From the NCBI RefSeq assembly GCF_003590095.1, contig NC_039488.1, positions 12,524,001-12,588,000 on the forward strand: a stretch of DNA of 64,000 nucleotides, given 5' to 3'. Source of the stretch: Trichoplusia ni. Taxonomy: Eukaryota > Arthropoda > Insecta > Lepidoptera > Noctuidae. Shown here one piece after another: positions 51,638 through 63,385 of the stretch; the first letter of the stretch is position 1, and each line of letters begins with the position of its first letter. The translations under genes and the position numbers were made by a program. The notes beneath the pieces are model-generated. The model was not told the origin of the DNA. It was given only the letters and a program-made list of their open reading frames with translations, and ran no database searches.

Positions 51638-54185
51638 GAGAGCTAATATATTTGACTGGGATATGTAAGTAACCTGCGGTCCATAGGTGATAACTTGCTA
51701 TGCATACATTCAAAGCTGGTGTCTAAAAATTGGTATAAATTTACATGCGTTGCGTTTTTATACGAATGTAATAAGACTATCTTTTGTAGTCCAATTTATC
51801 AAATTCTCAAAAGAGTAATAAATTGTTTTCGAAACAAAAACCTAAAAATTCATAGCAAGAATAATAAAATTTTCAAAATATATTATTCAGTGAAATATAA
51901 AACACGAATGTTGTAAAGAATAAATTAAAACCTCCAAAAGAAAACCTTTTTTCTGTTGATGAGAAAAAAAGCTTGTCTTCACACGCAAATAAGTTGTATG
52001 AGTAATGGTGAGAAGCCCCATATTTTACCTAAATTATACCTTTGAAATGTCTATTTCATTTTCATTTCTTCAGGCCTTATATTATAAAACTCCAAAATAA
52101 TATTAAAAGAAACTAGATTTTTTCCCCGCATTTTCACCCATAATTGGTTTTCAGTCCAATTTTTCTCTGCTTTTTATAATGACAGGTATAATGAGTGTTT
52201 CAAGTGGTGACTGATATATTAACAAGTTCATTGACTGAACAATCAGCTATTCAGATCATCAATTGATTAGCAATCATAATATTATTAAGAGGAGATTGAA
52301 AGATAGATGCTCCTCTACGCCATATTTCACCCACAGTCACGGTTCCACTACACGTGTTGCTAGATCCCCTGTCTTTTTTTATTGTAGACTTCTCTGTCTT
52401 CCGCAAGTTTTGGCTACTGTGCCTCATCTCATCTGTAACCATCCTGCTACCATTCCTATTGAAGAAACGGCATAAAAGCACTTGTTTTTAAATAAATCGT
52501 TTTGAACACTACATTTGAAGTGCACCTCACAGCAGGGTTTTATTAAAATTTCTTGTTTGTTCCTCTGATATCTTTGTTCAAATTTTGTTTATATAAATGA
52601 TAACATTTTTTTTTTGTTCCGGTTGTTAGTTGGAATATTCAGCTTTTTATAAAGTATATAATTTATTTTGGATGTAGTCACCTAGCCGAGGATGAATTAA
52701 TGAAATCGATTTAAATTATGCTATCGATAAGTCAATTCACCGCTTTTTTCACATTCAAATTATGATTCACTTTCTTACATTCAGAAGCTCATACACGTTC
52801 TGTGTTATAACAAACATTCCAAATAACTCTTTACTTTTAAGTAAATAACGTCATCACGAGAACAAAGCCAAACAGTTTCCATTAGCTGAATAGACACATT
52901 CTAAATAAGCCATATTTATTTACACAAGTGTTCTATTCCCATCAATTCGTCGTCGACTGTTATAACATCGGTGTTTTGATAAATAACATGAAAGATAAGT
53001 GACAGTGTTGGTTTATTTAAGGGTTGAGCCGACGATTGGCGAGGGAGTGTAGTGCGTAACGTAACGTATAATACATACGCACATAATAGTAATATTGAAA
53101 GTGGTGTCTATTAATTGCTAGGGTATTTTCGTTTATGTGAAAAAGGAGACTATCAAAAGCTATGTACCTATTTTTAAATCAGTTACGGGCAGAGTTGTTG
53201 TTGCCTAATTCAAATTGATCCAGTCTCTACGGATTTGAGCCCGTTTGTGTATTGTGTTTGAGTAAAAAGGATTGTAGTCATAAGCATATGTGGGTAGATG
53301 ACTTTTTTTTCAGTTTAAAGTGCAGTATATTAATCTCAATAAAAAGCTGAGAGTTGATTGTCTCTATAAAATAGAGAATAGCATTCTTCACTATGCATGC
53401 GTCACGTGTAATATATGGTCATTTGTCTACTACCTACGCACGAAGTCATTGACCACTATCACATAATTATTCTAGTCCACGATCAAAACTAATCCACGCA
53501 AATCTAATTTCATTTAACCAATACGTGTACCGCGGTAACAAAGCAAATATTTGTGCGATATACACCACGCTAACTAGCAAAATGTGTGTTTGTTCGTTAC
53601 CCAGAGTAAATATAATGCGAAAACCAAAGGGCGTTGGCGGCACAAAGAGATTTGTGAGACTTGAATGATTAAAAGCTTGGGTGTTTGATTTCTGATTTAA
53701 AATAAAGTTTAGTTAAATAAGCATGAGATATAAGAAAATAAAGTTAAACACATTAAAGGTGAAAGTCAGTTTTTTTTATTTTCATTTCAAAGCTAGGCAA
53801 AACTCCTTACCGAAATTTCTGAAAAATACGCGGGCGGAGTCGTGGTTCAAACTAGCACGCCTTCACAAAAAATCTGTTTCAATATCAAAAGTGGTTATTT
53901 AATACTCAATTAATCTAAATACACACATAATATGGGCAATAGACCTAGATATACGATAAACACAAATTCACTTCCATTTTCATCAAGTAAATTAACCGCA
54001 GGTTTATTAATACATTTCTGTTCCGCGTTTTTGTTTCACAATTTTAGTTATAATATTTTATGATTGATAATGATGTGGTATTCATTATTTTGTGGTTTCC
54101 ATTTTGGATAGTTAGCGTGCGGTAGGTAATTGTTTTAGAGTAAATTGATTACGTACTGCCTACCTAAATTGCTAATAGAATGATA
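51638..54185. other. non-coding stretch
   Basis: No gene is supportable. The stretch at 52990-53070 is slightly GC-richer, with a TATTTAAGG box, but nothing downstream marks a gene. Confidence 0.35.
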
Positions 54186-54546
54186 TCATCGGCCTAGCCT
54201 TTTCCCAACTATGTTGGGGTCGGCTTCCAGTCCAACCGGTTTCAGCTAAGTACCAGTGTTTTACAAGGAGCGACTGCCTATCTGACCTCCTCAACCCAGT
54301 TACCTGGGCAACACGATACCCCTTGGTTAGACTGGCTGTCAGACTTTTTCAAGCTTCTGACTACCTGTAACGACTGTCAAAGATGTAGGAATAACAGCCG
54401 GGACCCACAACTTTACGTGCCTTCCGAAACAAGGAGGAACTCGTTATGACAAAGATGGTCACCCATCTACGGACCAACCGCGTCAAGCATAGCTTAACCT
54501 GTGATGGAATCACTTATGCGGTTATAGCTTAGCCACGAGCTCCTCT
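54186..54546 (+). repeat. GGCCTAGCC repeat, longest copy
   Basis: About 361 bases from TCATCGGCCTAGCC, then CCCAACTATGTTGGGGTCGG, through GTGTTTTACAAGGAGCGACT, GTTACCTGGGCAACACGATA and GATGTAGGAATAACAGCCGG to GCTTAGCCACGAGCTCCTCT. Other copies are at 23471 (45 bases), 40694 (minus) and 60048 (internally deleted). It is a known-looking lepidopteran interspersed repeat, with no coding frame and no evident terminal repeats. The class is unresolved. Confidence 0.85.
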
Positions 54547-55107
54547 TACGTACCTCTACTTGTATTTTTTATTTATAGTCAATTAGACAAAAGTGCTCAA
54601 TACTTGAGATACTACTGTCCTACAAACCGCTTATAGTCGATATATACAATGTAGTCTACATATTATAAGAGTACAAGTATTATCTATGTACTACTTACAA
54701 GAATCAAAACTATCTAGGCCACTAATCGATTTTAAAATAGTGTAGTTTTTCAAACATATTAAGAAGCAAAATTTTGGTTATAAATTCTGTACAGATTAAA
54801 AAAATAATCAATGCGGAGTTGAACTTTATTGCTTATGTATGACATTTTTTTATAAGAAGTTTCACTTCCAGTTATAACGAATGGTCAGTCAATTAAGTTT
54901 CAGTTGTGTCTAAACAGCGCGAGAGTGACGTAAAGAATGTAATTAAGGTCTGTTTTTGTAATTTAAAGGGACCTTATCGTAAACAGATTGCTACTTGGTA
55001 TTAATAACTAATTTTACAGAGGATACTGTATTTAAATCAAACATAAAGATAAGATGCTACATAAAACTTCGAAATTGCTTTTGTGAGTTAATGATTTAGA
55101 TTATATA

Positions 55108-55274
55108 TTGGCGCCCAACGTGGGGCAAGCTGTTAGATATTTTTAACTTATTTAAATTATACTGATAAATCAAAATTCTTGCTGCAGCACTATTGAAATC
55201 ATCAATGAAATAAAAGAAAAATATGTTCAGTATATCAAAATGTATTGAATATACTGCCCCAGTTTGGGCGCCCA
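55108..55274. repeat. inverted pair of TGGCGCCCAA...TGGGGCA motifs
   Basis: TTGGCGCCCAACGTGGGGCA at 55108-55127 recurs in inverted orientation at 55255-55274, 17 of 20 bases identical, with 127 bases between. The motif resembles the tRNA primer-binding site that follows the left LTR of insect retroelements. No LTR or gag/pol is recognisable nearby. Confidence 0.55.
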
Positions 55275-55950
55275 TATTTTCTATCACAATTCCATACGAT
55301 CAATAAAACGTCTTTATGTTTATATCTCTAGGGATATAGTGAGATAATAGAAAAGGTTTTCCAAAATGTTTTTTATCCTAAACCTTGTAATCTCAATCTG
55401 ATTCTGCTTAAACAGTGCCGAAACGACTTGGAATACATAATGTGCCAATTTAAAGTAAGTATGTTTATTTACATTAAAATTTACTTTAAATACATATTTC
55501 GTAAGAAACATATGATTATTTTATATGTATAATACAACTGCTATTCTTTGTCGTTGTATAAAGTATTTTTTTTTGTAAATTTTCGTTAAGAATAAGCTTT
55601 GTATGCCATTTTTTAGACATTATTTCTGTTCAATAAGACCCTTAAAATTTACAAAACAATAAAAAACATTAACGTTATTTTCTTCTTTTAATGAGTGCTA
55701 GACATTGAATGTCAATGGCTGCGTTTTCTTTAAAATACTGAAATAATATCATGAAAACATTGTTGGTTGCATTTTTCCGTAAAATACTATACGGGTATTG
55801 GATACTTCGTTACACAAGACCCGAAAATATCCAATAATCTAACCCAAAATAAAGTACGTCACACTTTTACAACAAACTTTTACAACTTCATTTTATTTCA
55901 CATCAGTGCCTGTACTATGTACTCATAAAGCAACGCTCTTGGCATTGTGA

Positions 55951-56060
55951 AAGCGGGATAGCACGCTACACGACCGTGGTGCCGTCTCGCTTCCTCTCCG
56001 ACTGATTTGTCGCGAATGTTCATAGTAAGCATCCTGCCGCGCTGTATAGTATCACATGGG
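55951..56060. repeat. short foldback repeat, GTCTCGCTT arms
   Basis: AAGCGGGATAGCACG at 55951 pairs imperfectly with the GTGCCGTCTCGCTT arm ending at 55992. The 3' flank CGCGAATGTTCATAGTAAGC parallels the flank of the copy at 61448. Confidence 0.5.
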
Positions 56061-56471
56061 CTGTTATCTGCTTCATTTTCTTCTATGACTCGTAAACTAT
56101 TTACATCCTATCGTATAAAATGAGATGACGTAAAAAAAACTATTTGTTAATAAAATATACATCGTTTTTATGTTTAGAGGAGTTTTTAGGTTTATAGAGA
56201 AGGGTTATAGGACCAACACTCGAAGTACTATTAGCCATTTGCACTATTTTTTCACTAGCATACCTTTTTACGTTTTAGTTCAAAAAATTACTTGGGCTGA
56301 GTGACTTATGACTTTTTCTACCGCTTTGCGTCGAAAGCCATTAATTTAACGTTTCAAAAAGCCCGTGGCCTATTAAATAAAATAAACTGGTTTTGACTCT
56401 TTCTCAGTTATACCTGTACCTTTTACAGGCTTAGGCTTTCTATTCGTCAGAACTTATCAGGATAATCTATA

Positions 56472-56731
56472 TCTATACTAATATATAAAGCTGAAGAGTT
56501 TGTTTGTTTGTTTATTTGAACGCGCTAATCTCAGGAACTACTGGTCCAAATTGAAAAATTATTTTTGTGTTGAATAGACCACTTATCGAGGAAGGCTTTA
56601 GGCTATAAACCATCACGCTGCGACTAATAGGAGCGAAGATAAAATGGAAAATGTGAAAAAAAAAACAGGGCAGGTATAAAACATAACTTATATCTTCTAC
56701 CCACGGGGACGAAGTCGCGGGCAACAGCTAG
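56472..56731 (+). mobile_element. non-autonomous Helitron-like element, copy 3
   Basis: It runs from TCTATACTAATATATAAAGC, preceded by A, to GCGGGCAACAGCTAG followed by T. It keeps the 3' CCCACGGGGACGAAGTCGCG stretch, which can form the short hairpin expected just before a Helitron CTAG end. Length is 260 bases, non-coding. Confidence 0.8.
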
Positions 56732-57419
56732 TATTTTATATTTGTTTTCTTTCCAATTAATAAAAAAATACTTACTGTAATAACTAAAAATAAGACTTCA
56801 ATAATGATCTGGTTTACTCGCGTTAATCTAAAATTTGAGTCGACATAAAAATATAGTGGTTGTAATGTTATTCTAGCAACTACATCCAAAAATTTTATCT
56901 CGTCAAAGCAAGCAAAACTGAAGGCATTATGAAAAAGCATTATCGTTCATACTCATATCAACAGTTTACTATAAAGAAAATAAGAAATATAAAATTGTAT
57001 CGACTTAAATTGAATCTGCGACAAATGAATCTTCTCTGTGTAATACCCACAAATAAATTCTTGCACATATATCTGAATTAAAACCATTTTATAAGCGGGT
57101 TACAGGAATTGTATCTGACCTCGGCTGTCTTCAGTATTAAAACAAATGAACGAGGATTATCTGTTCACATGAGCTTGTGGTTCAATTCTGGAACGTACCG
57201 CAGTTCCTTACATTGAAATGAAATGGAATGACGTAGCAAAATATTATACGCATTAGTTTTGGTGACTTGAATTTATTTTCATGTCGCTGGTGGTTTAAAG
57301 TTTGTAAAACATTTGCGAGGACGAATCAGGAATAGATATTTAAGTTTTAGGCTTTACCTAAATTATCAGCATGGCTCTTCTAGTTAGGGTATAAGCTAGG
57401 TAACTTAATGTTCTTCTTT

Positions 57420-57545
57420 TTTTTTTTTTATTGTGGTTGACAACAACTCGGTGTTCAAGCTGTCCTTAGGCCTCTGACGTGACTTGAAAAAGTGCTCAGG
57501 CGTATTGGTGTCCTCCTGAGGTTTCGGTGAAGGTTTTAGAAAGTG
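57420..57545 (-). repeat. possible retroposon fragment with poly(A) tail
   Basis: A T run at about 57417-57430 is followed by a GC-richer non-coding block with CAACAACTCGGTGTTCAAGC, CTCTGACGTGACTTGAAAAA and GGTGTCCTCCTGAGGTTTCG, which on the minus strand would end in poly(A). It lies directly next to the element at 57548. Confidence 0.4.
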
Positions 57546-57547
57546 AT

Positions 57548-57658
57548 ACAATTTTTTTTTTTTTTTTTTCACATATCATGAATAAAACAGGACATCGGTG
57601 CATGCTGGGATTTAAACCTACGACCTTTAACTTGGCTGTCTAATTGCCATACCACGTT
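57548..57658 (-). repeat. tRNA-like SINE with poly(A) tail
   Basis: The minus strand has CGTGGTATGGCAATTAGACA as a weak A-box region and GTAGGTTTAAATCCCAGC as the B-box region, then CATCGGTGCATG-side sequence and a poly(A) tail (T run on plus at about 57552-57570). Confidence 0.55.
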
Positions 57659-58301
57659 AGAAACAATTAAACATATTTGAAGACCATCTGTAGTCTTATA
57701 CAGGAGTTACAGACCTGAAGTTGGATAAAGAAAATTTCATCAAAAGCATTCTTTATTTTCGGAATAAACAGCTAAAGAATATGCAACTAATATAACTTTT
57801 ATCCACGTAGGAGGATATGGCAGCCCGGTCGCTGCATTTGCAGGACTCGGGAGATGCCTTATAGCTCTCAACGGATTTTATGGTTACCAAATATAATCTG
57901 GCTCTATATCCACCAGGACTACTTTCTATCCATTTGTATTTCAGACTGTATCATACGAAATGCTGCCAAAATGAATATGGCTCACGATCTCCCAGTAACA
58001 CTGAGTTTTTATTATTATTACTCGTGTATACTGCATAATACCTGCCTCTTGCTTGGAGTGTTCTAAATGTATTGTTTTCGATATAATGGTTATGGAAATT
58101 TTGCTTGATAGGATTGTTTTGGTATTGTTCATTAAACAAAGGTACAGATGCGGTGCTTCACCTCTATGTATTGTCTGCTCGGCAGGGTAATGCAAGCTTT
58201 TAATGACTTTCTTTTCATCTATAATTGTTTAAAGATATTTTTTCTGCCTAAAATAATTTACATTACTACCTATGTATATACCGACAAATGTATATTGTTT
58301 T

Positions 58302-58514
58302 AAAAAATAAATAAATAAATGCGGACAACACATACATTGTTCTGAACCCAAAGTAAGTTGCCAAAGCACTTGTGTTATGGAATTCAGATACAACGAATGT
58401 ACCACAAATACCCAGACCCGAGACAATGTAGATATGTGATTTTTTTTACATTGACCCGACCGGGGATCGACACCTTGAAACCGGTGCGTACGCCACTCGA
58501 CCGCGGAGGTCATC
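58302..58514 (-). repeat. tRNA-derived SINE with (AATA)n tail
   Basis: The minus strand starts GATGACCTCCGCGGTCGAGT (A box), then GGCGTACGCACCGG, a shortened B box GTCGATCCCCGGTCGGGTCA, then GTCTCGGGTCTGGGTATTTG and CATAACACAAGTGCTTTGGC. It ends in ATTTATTTATTTATT-type repeats (58302-58320 on plus). This is a recognisable, widespread moth SINE; about 20 bases of the tRNA region between the two boxes appear to be missing. Confidence 0.85.
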
Positions 58515-60047
58515 AAAAAGATCCTATAAATGTTTATTTTCGCTTCCATGCAAGAACACATGACTTTCGAAAAAAGCAATGTCTTTCAGAGGAAAACAAT
58601 GTTCCATCACTTCTCATATATAAATTAGATCATTCAGATTCCTTTATGTGTAATATTTATAGGATTTTGTTTAGAAAATGACTGTTTTCCCAGTTTCTTT
58701 AGCATGTAATGAAGCGGTTTTTGAAAATATACGAGCAGGGTCCTTTAAACTTGCGTTATATGCGCTCATAAATAAGTTAAGTCATACAACTGCCAAATGT
58801 TCACCAAAACCACAGTTAGTATAATAACAGTTTCCAACTTCTCCGAACTTCATCAAGTAATGTAATTATCTAAATACAACAAGCTTTTCCCCGGAGGTTT
58901 CTTTTTCACGAATGTTTTCGTACTTATATTGGACGTAAAAGAAAAAAGGAAAAAAAGGTAATTTGACGCTGGAATGCGAGGAATGTGCAAATGGAAATGT
59001 TTTCGGAGCTAAGATTTATACCTGGCCTGAGTTTTTTTTTTATCTTTCTCTTTTTAAGAGTTTTTGTTTGTTGATTATTTTTGGAATGACTGATGTTTAC
59101 TTAAGTATTTATTTAATATCGCACTGTTTGTGAGAGATCTCTTTATATTTTTTCCGTCTTATTGGTTTTATTCATTTTGTTCTCTCTTTTATTTCGGCTT
59201 GCTTGGGATTAAAAGATTTTTCTGTGTTGTACAGTGGTTGACAGTAAATACGTTTATATCGTATTTATCTTATATCGTTTATACGGTTATATCTAAATAA
59301 CCATGTTTGAGATAAATCTAAATTTCATTAACGGATCAGTTAACAATATCATTAAATCAAAGTCTAGACATAATAACATTTTTAGAGGTTTTAATGAAAA
59401 TAATTTCGTCGCTTATTACAATTTAAATATTCATACAACGTTCACTTTATATTTCGGTATGTTTGCAACAAATTAATAAACGTTTATTTTAGTTTGAATA
59501 GATTAGAAATTACATTCAATTACAATTACAACAAAATTACTTGCGATGCCTAAACGTTTAGATAATAGCGGCCTAAGAGGTCTCGTTAGACGTAATGTAA
59601 GTTCACAGTTTTGAGAATAACCCCCCTTTATTTTCAGTTAAAAAAGTAACGGTTTCTTGTATTAATAGGTAATTTTCTTTAATGTTTTTGATATGGAAAT
59701 TAAATGTTTACTGCACATGTTAATCGCTTTACGCCTTCGTTTTCCTTCTGAAATTACTTAAGGCTTGAGTCTAAGGCTTTGTATGCATAATATTGTTATT
59801 TTGCCTGAATTTCCCGAGGGGCAGACGGGGATGTTGTTGCATACCCTTACAGGAAAACTGCTCTCTAGAAATCTGAGTACCGGAATAAACATTTTCCTAG
59901 TTAGATTTTTGAGATACATGTTATTATGGCACGTGAAGAAGAAAGTACAATTATTTTATTCAAAACTCGTCTACTTGCTTTCAGAAGTATTTTCATGATA
60001 TAGATACCTATTCTTAGTTACAAACGAAAAATATAAATTCACAGTTT
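58515..60047. other. non-coding AT-rich stretch
   Basis: I see no gene. The short frames at 59765-59998 and 58358-58681 overlap repeats or lack any motif. Confidence 0.4.
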
Positions 60048-60156
60048 CATCATCATCGGCCTAGCCTTTTCCCAACTATGTTGGGGTCGGCTACCAGTCC
60101 AACCGGTTTCCTCCTCAACTCAGTTACCTGGGCAACACGAAACCCCTTGGTTAATA
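60048..60156 (+). repeat. GGCCTAGCC repeat, internally deleted copy
   Basis: It starts CATCATCGGCCTAGCC, then TGTTGGGGTCGGCTACCAG and CCAACCGGTTTC. It then jumps over about 55 bases of the full copy to CTCCTCAACTCAGTTACCTG, then GGCAACACGAAACCCCTTGG, and stops. Confidence 0.85.
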
Positions 60157-61447
60157 GACTAATTAGTAAATTGAAATCACTGGCAAACAGAATGGTAAAA
60201 TATGTCTAGGACTTCAATTTATCGGTCGGAGTTATAAGTACAAAAAAAGATGGACAAAAGATTATTTAAAATAGCGTTCAACTATTTCATTTGTTTATCG
60301 AACGACGCTCGGCAATCAAAAGATATGAGATATATTTCCGACTTTATTGAGAGCTATTACAATCAGACAGCAAGAGTTCTCTTTACTCCATATTCCACGA
60401 CTATTCAAAATAATTTACGTCCATTGCGTTCTTAATGCTTTAATACATGTCCTCATTCTATTTAATAACTTGGTACACGGTACTTTCATAGATTGATGGT
60501 TATTGTTTAAACTTTAAGTTAGTATTGTCGAGTGATGCCAACTTCGTGGTAGAGGCCATTATGAAAAGCTGACGAGCCACTATGACTTAGATTTTATAAT
60601 AAAGTTTTCGTGTTGTTATTATGTCAAATACATTTTAAACATCCATCAGAAATAAGTTTTTGCGGTTTAAATAAAATTTTTGGTTGGTCTTCTACTTAAT
60701 AAATTAAAAATATGTATATTTCTTATGGCCGTTGCAATTCATAGTTGTAGACTAAAAATCACGAGTATAGTAGTATAATAATATAAGAATAACATTCGAT
60801 CGATTCGATCGTCAATCTCTAATTGATTTGAAATTCACCACGAAATTTTATTGCAGGAATAAAAATATGGTTAGTATCTATTAATAATATGGTTTTATAT
60901 CAGCAATGATTTCGCTACAAATATATTTTATGACAAGCAACTTATTAAGCTAATATAATTTATCATGTTCTTAAAACTATGATTACTAAAAAAAATGAAT
61001 AGTGTTTAAATAGTAGTTAAAAATGTGTAATGTAATAATCCGGGTCCACTTGTCTTGCAGCGTTTTACGTACTTAATAAAACCAAGACAATTAGCAAAAA
61101 AAAATGTTTATAAAATTTTGCGTAAGTGATTTTGACAATTCGAGACCAGCTAATACATTTAACAGTAGAAACTTTCATGCCATACATTATGCTGCTATTG
61201 GTAACCCCAATTGACCACAAAATATGTGCCAGATACCGAAAAATATACATATTATACTGAAAACTACAAACCATAAGACTTTCCAATTCATTAGAAAAAC
61301 GCACAATTTATATCCCCATAAACCCAGTTATCCGTTCTAAAATATTTAAGATCTAATAAAAATAAAATACAAGAATTCTGTTGGCTTGAACCCCGATGCC
61401 TGTACCATGGTAATCCGGTTTTTTAATCAGGATGTTTGCTATTGTGT
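60157..61447. other. non-coding AT-rich stretch
   Basis: I see no gene or clear repeat here. Confidence 0.35.
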
Positions 61448-61545
61448 AAGCAAGACAGCGCATTACTGCGTATAGTGACGTCTTGCTTCTATACCGCCGA
61501 TATTCGTACTTAAAAAGCTCATAGTATGGGCGCAGAAACATGTTT
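61448..61545. repeat. short foldback repeat, AAGCAAGAC/GTCTTGCTT arms
   Basis: AAGCAAGAC at 61448-61456 is exactly complementary to GTCTTGCTT at 61480-61488. The flank ATTCGTACTTAAAAAGCTCA, then TAGTATGGGCGC, is shared in outline with the copy at 55951. Confidence 0.55.
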
Positions 61546-62597
61546 ATTAGTTGTCAAACCGGCAAAAACATGTTTGCTACTGAAACACCAGTTTCAAGCT
61601 CAGAAAATCAGGTTGTAAAAGTTTGTGCGTAACATTTTATTTTAGTTTCATTTTATATGTTTACTCAAAATCGCAAATCAATCCGGTTCATTGTTATGGT
61701 AAAATTAACTTTGTATTTTAGCCTGTATGTGTATATAAACATAATGATAATGTCAATTAACATAATTATGTTGTCTCTTTTTTTTGTATTATAATACTCA
61801 ATTTTACTTTTACTTCATTATGTCTTTTCACTTACAAATCAAGACGAACTACTTAATAAAAATTTCGTAGCGAGCTAAAAAACACTCTTTTTAAATTCAA
61901 CTAACCACAAAAAAAAACATAAAAATAAATTACTATTCTATCATAAAATTGCACCACTCGCACCCTTTAAGAATTTATTGTTGACGTTTTTTATTGCTAA
62001 TTACTTTTACGTGGAATATTTCAAATTACATGAAGGTGAACTACAAAATGTTAACACCTTGAAGCTAGTTTCACAATTTAAATATTATTTTAATGTTTTG
62101 GAGCGGTTTATGGGTAACTAGCTTAATGGCCTGTTGAAGAGGGACGACCTGATAAGCGTGCTAAGTGCCTCAGAGGTTATTTACTGTGAATACAGCTTTG
62201 TATTACCCTGTGAGGTGAAAACGCTATGTTGAGAGTAAATGTGAGTCTTAAGGCCGCCTGGCAGTATAGACCATATTAGGGACAAGAACGCATAAAATTA
62301 TCTACATCTTGTCCGTGCCCTGTTTTCTTTTCAAATATTAGACCTCACACCGCTTTCATACGTTTTTGAAGTACAGTTTTGGGAAAGGGTGACTGATCTT
62401 TTCTATTTGTCAAACTCCATTAAACACATACTTGTGTTCTCTATAATAATAGTTTTTTTTTGTCTTTACTATTAATGTTTAATAAAAATATGTATATGCA
62501 ATTTGATTGCATCGTTATTTGAAGCTAAAATCCTATAATATTCTATGAGATTATATTTACTTCTTCTAGTCTTATTAGGTATATCTAGTGTACTTAC
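61546..62597. other. non-coding AT-rich stretch
   Basis: No gene supportable; T-rich and A-rich runs only. Confidence 0.35.
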
Positions 62598-62694
62598 AAT
62601 AAACAGTAAAACTTGCTGCAATGGTGGGCCCAACCGACCGGCGGGCCCACCGGGTGTCCCTCTGTCGACCCCTTCTAGAAGGCGGTTACAGCAC
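62598..62694 (-). other. candidate untranslated or orphan exon (GC-rich, flanked by splice-like sites)
   Basis: A 97-base GC-rich block is bounded on the minus strand by an acceptor-like GATTTCAG|GTGCTG (62694) and a consensus donor ATT|GTAAGT (62598). One of three frames is open and Gly/Pro-rich (EGVDRGTPGGPAGRLGPP). It could be an upstream exon of tn, an exon of another gene, or a transposon scrap. Sequence alone does not decide. Confidence 0.2.
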
Positions 62695-63099
62695 CTGAAA
62701 TCCATTAATGAAACCATTTAATATGACAATAGACTATTCGTAAACAAAAGTCTACAGAAAACTTAAATTAAAAGGGATGTCTAGTGTAATGAAATCGTTT
62801 TTTGAATATCGTATTTTTGAAATAATACGTCATTTAAAACTACACATGAAACAATACTTCCGTATACATATACCTAACTTTACCATCTTAAACGTGCAGC
62901 CAAAAAACTTATACCTAAGACCGAGTCCATATCTTCAAAAGAAAATGGTTCGGAAGTTATAAATATACAATGAACGTCCTCAAAATAAAAATGAACATTT
63001 AAAATTCGATGTATAAAAAGAGGTATAAATATTGTACTTTACCGCGCAGTGAGCGCCAAATGCAAAAGAACAACAGAACAAAATGAATTATCTAAAATA

Positions 63100-63385
63100 A
63101 ACATTTTAGAACTGTGTAACGACCATGAATGGCTACTCTTGTGTGAAGTGCTGTAGCCAGATGTTTGGATCTTAGAGGATATAAATGTAATGATAATTGG
63201 AAAAAAAGCCTTTGACACAACGCTACTGATAAACTTTCTTAAGCGGATACATATCACAATTTGCATCCAGACAAAGAACAAATAGTCGTGTTTATTCATT
63301 ACGCAAACATTTTTCTGGGTGGGAATCGAACCGGTATCCGGTACAGCAGTTGGGACAACTAACCTCTAGACCAAAAGATCTATCA
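63100..63385 (-). repeat. tRNA-derived SINE (CTAGAGGT-type head), antisense
   Basis: The minus strand has TTTTGGTCTAGAGGTTAGTT (A box), a B box CCGGTTCGATTCCCACCCAG at about 63335-63316, then TGAATAAACACGAC and TTTGTTCTTTGTCTGGATGC. It is the same family as 2745 and 11389. The 3' border near 63100 is approximate. Confidence 0.7.
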
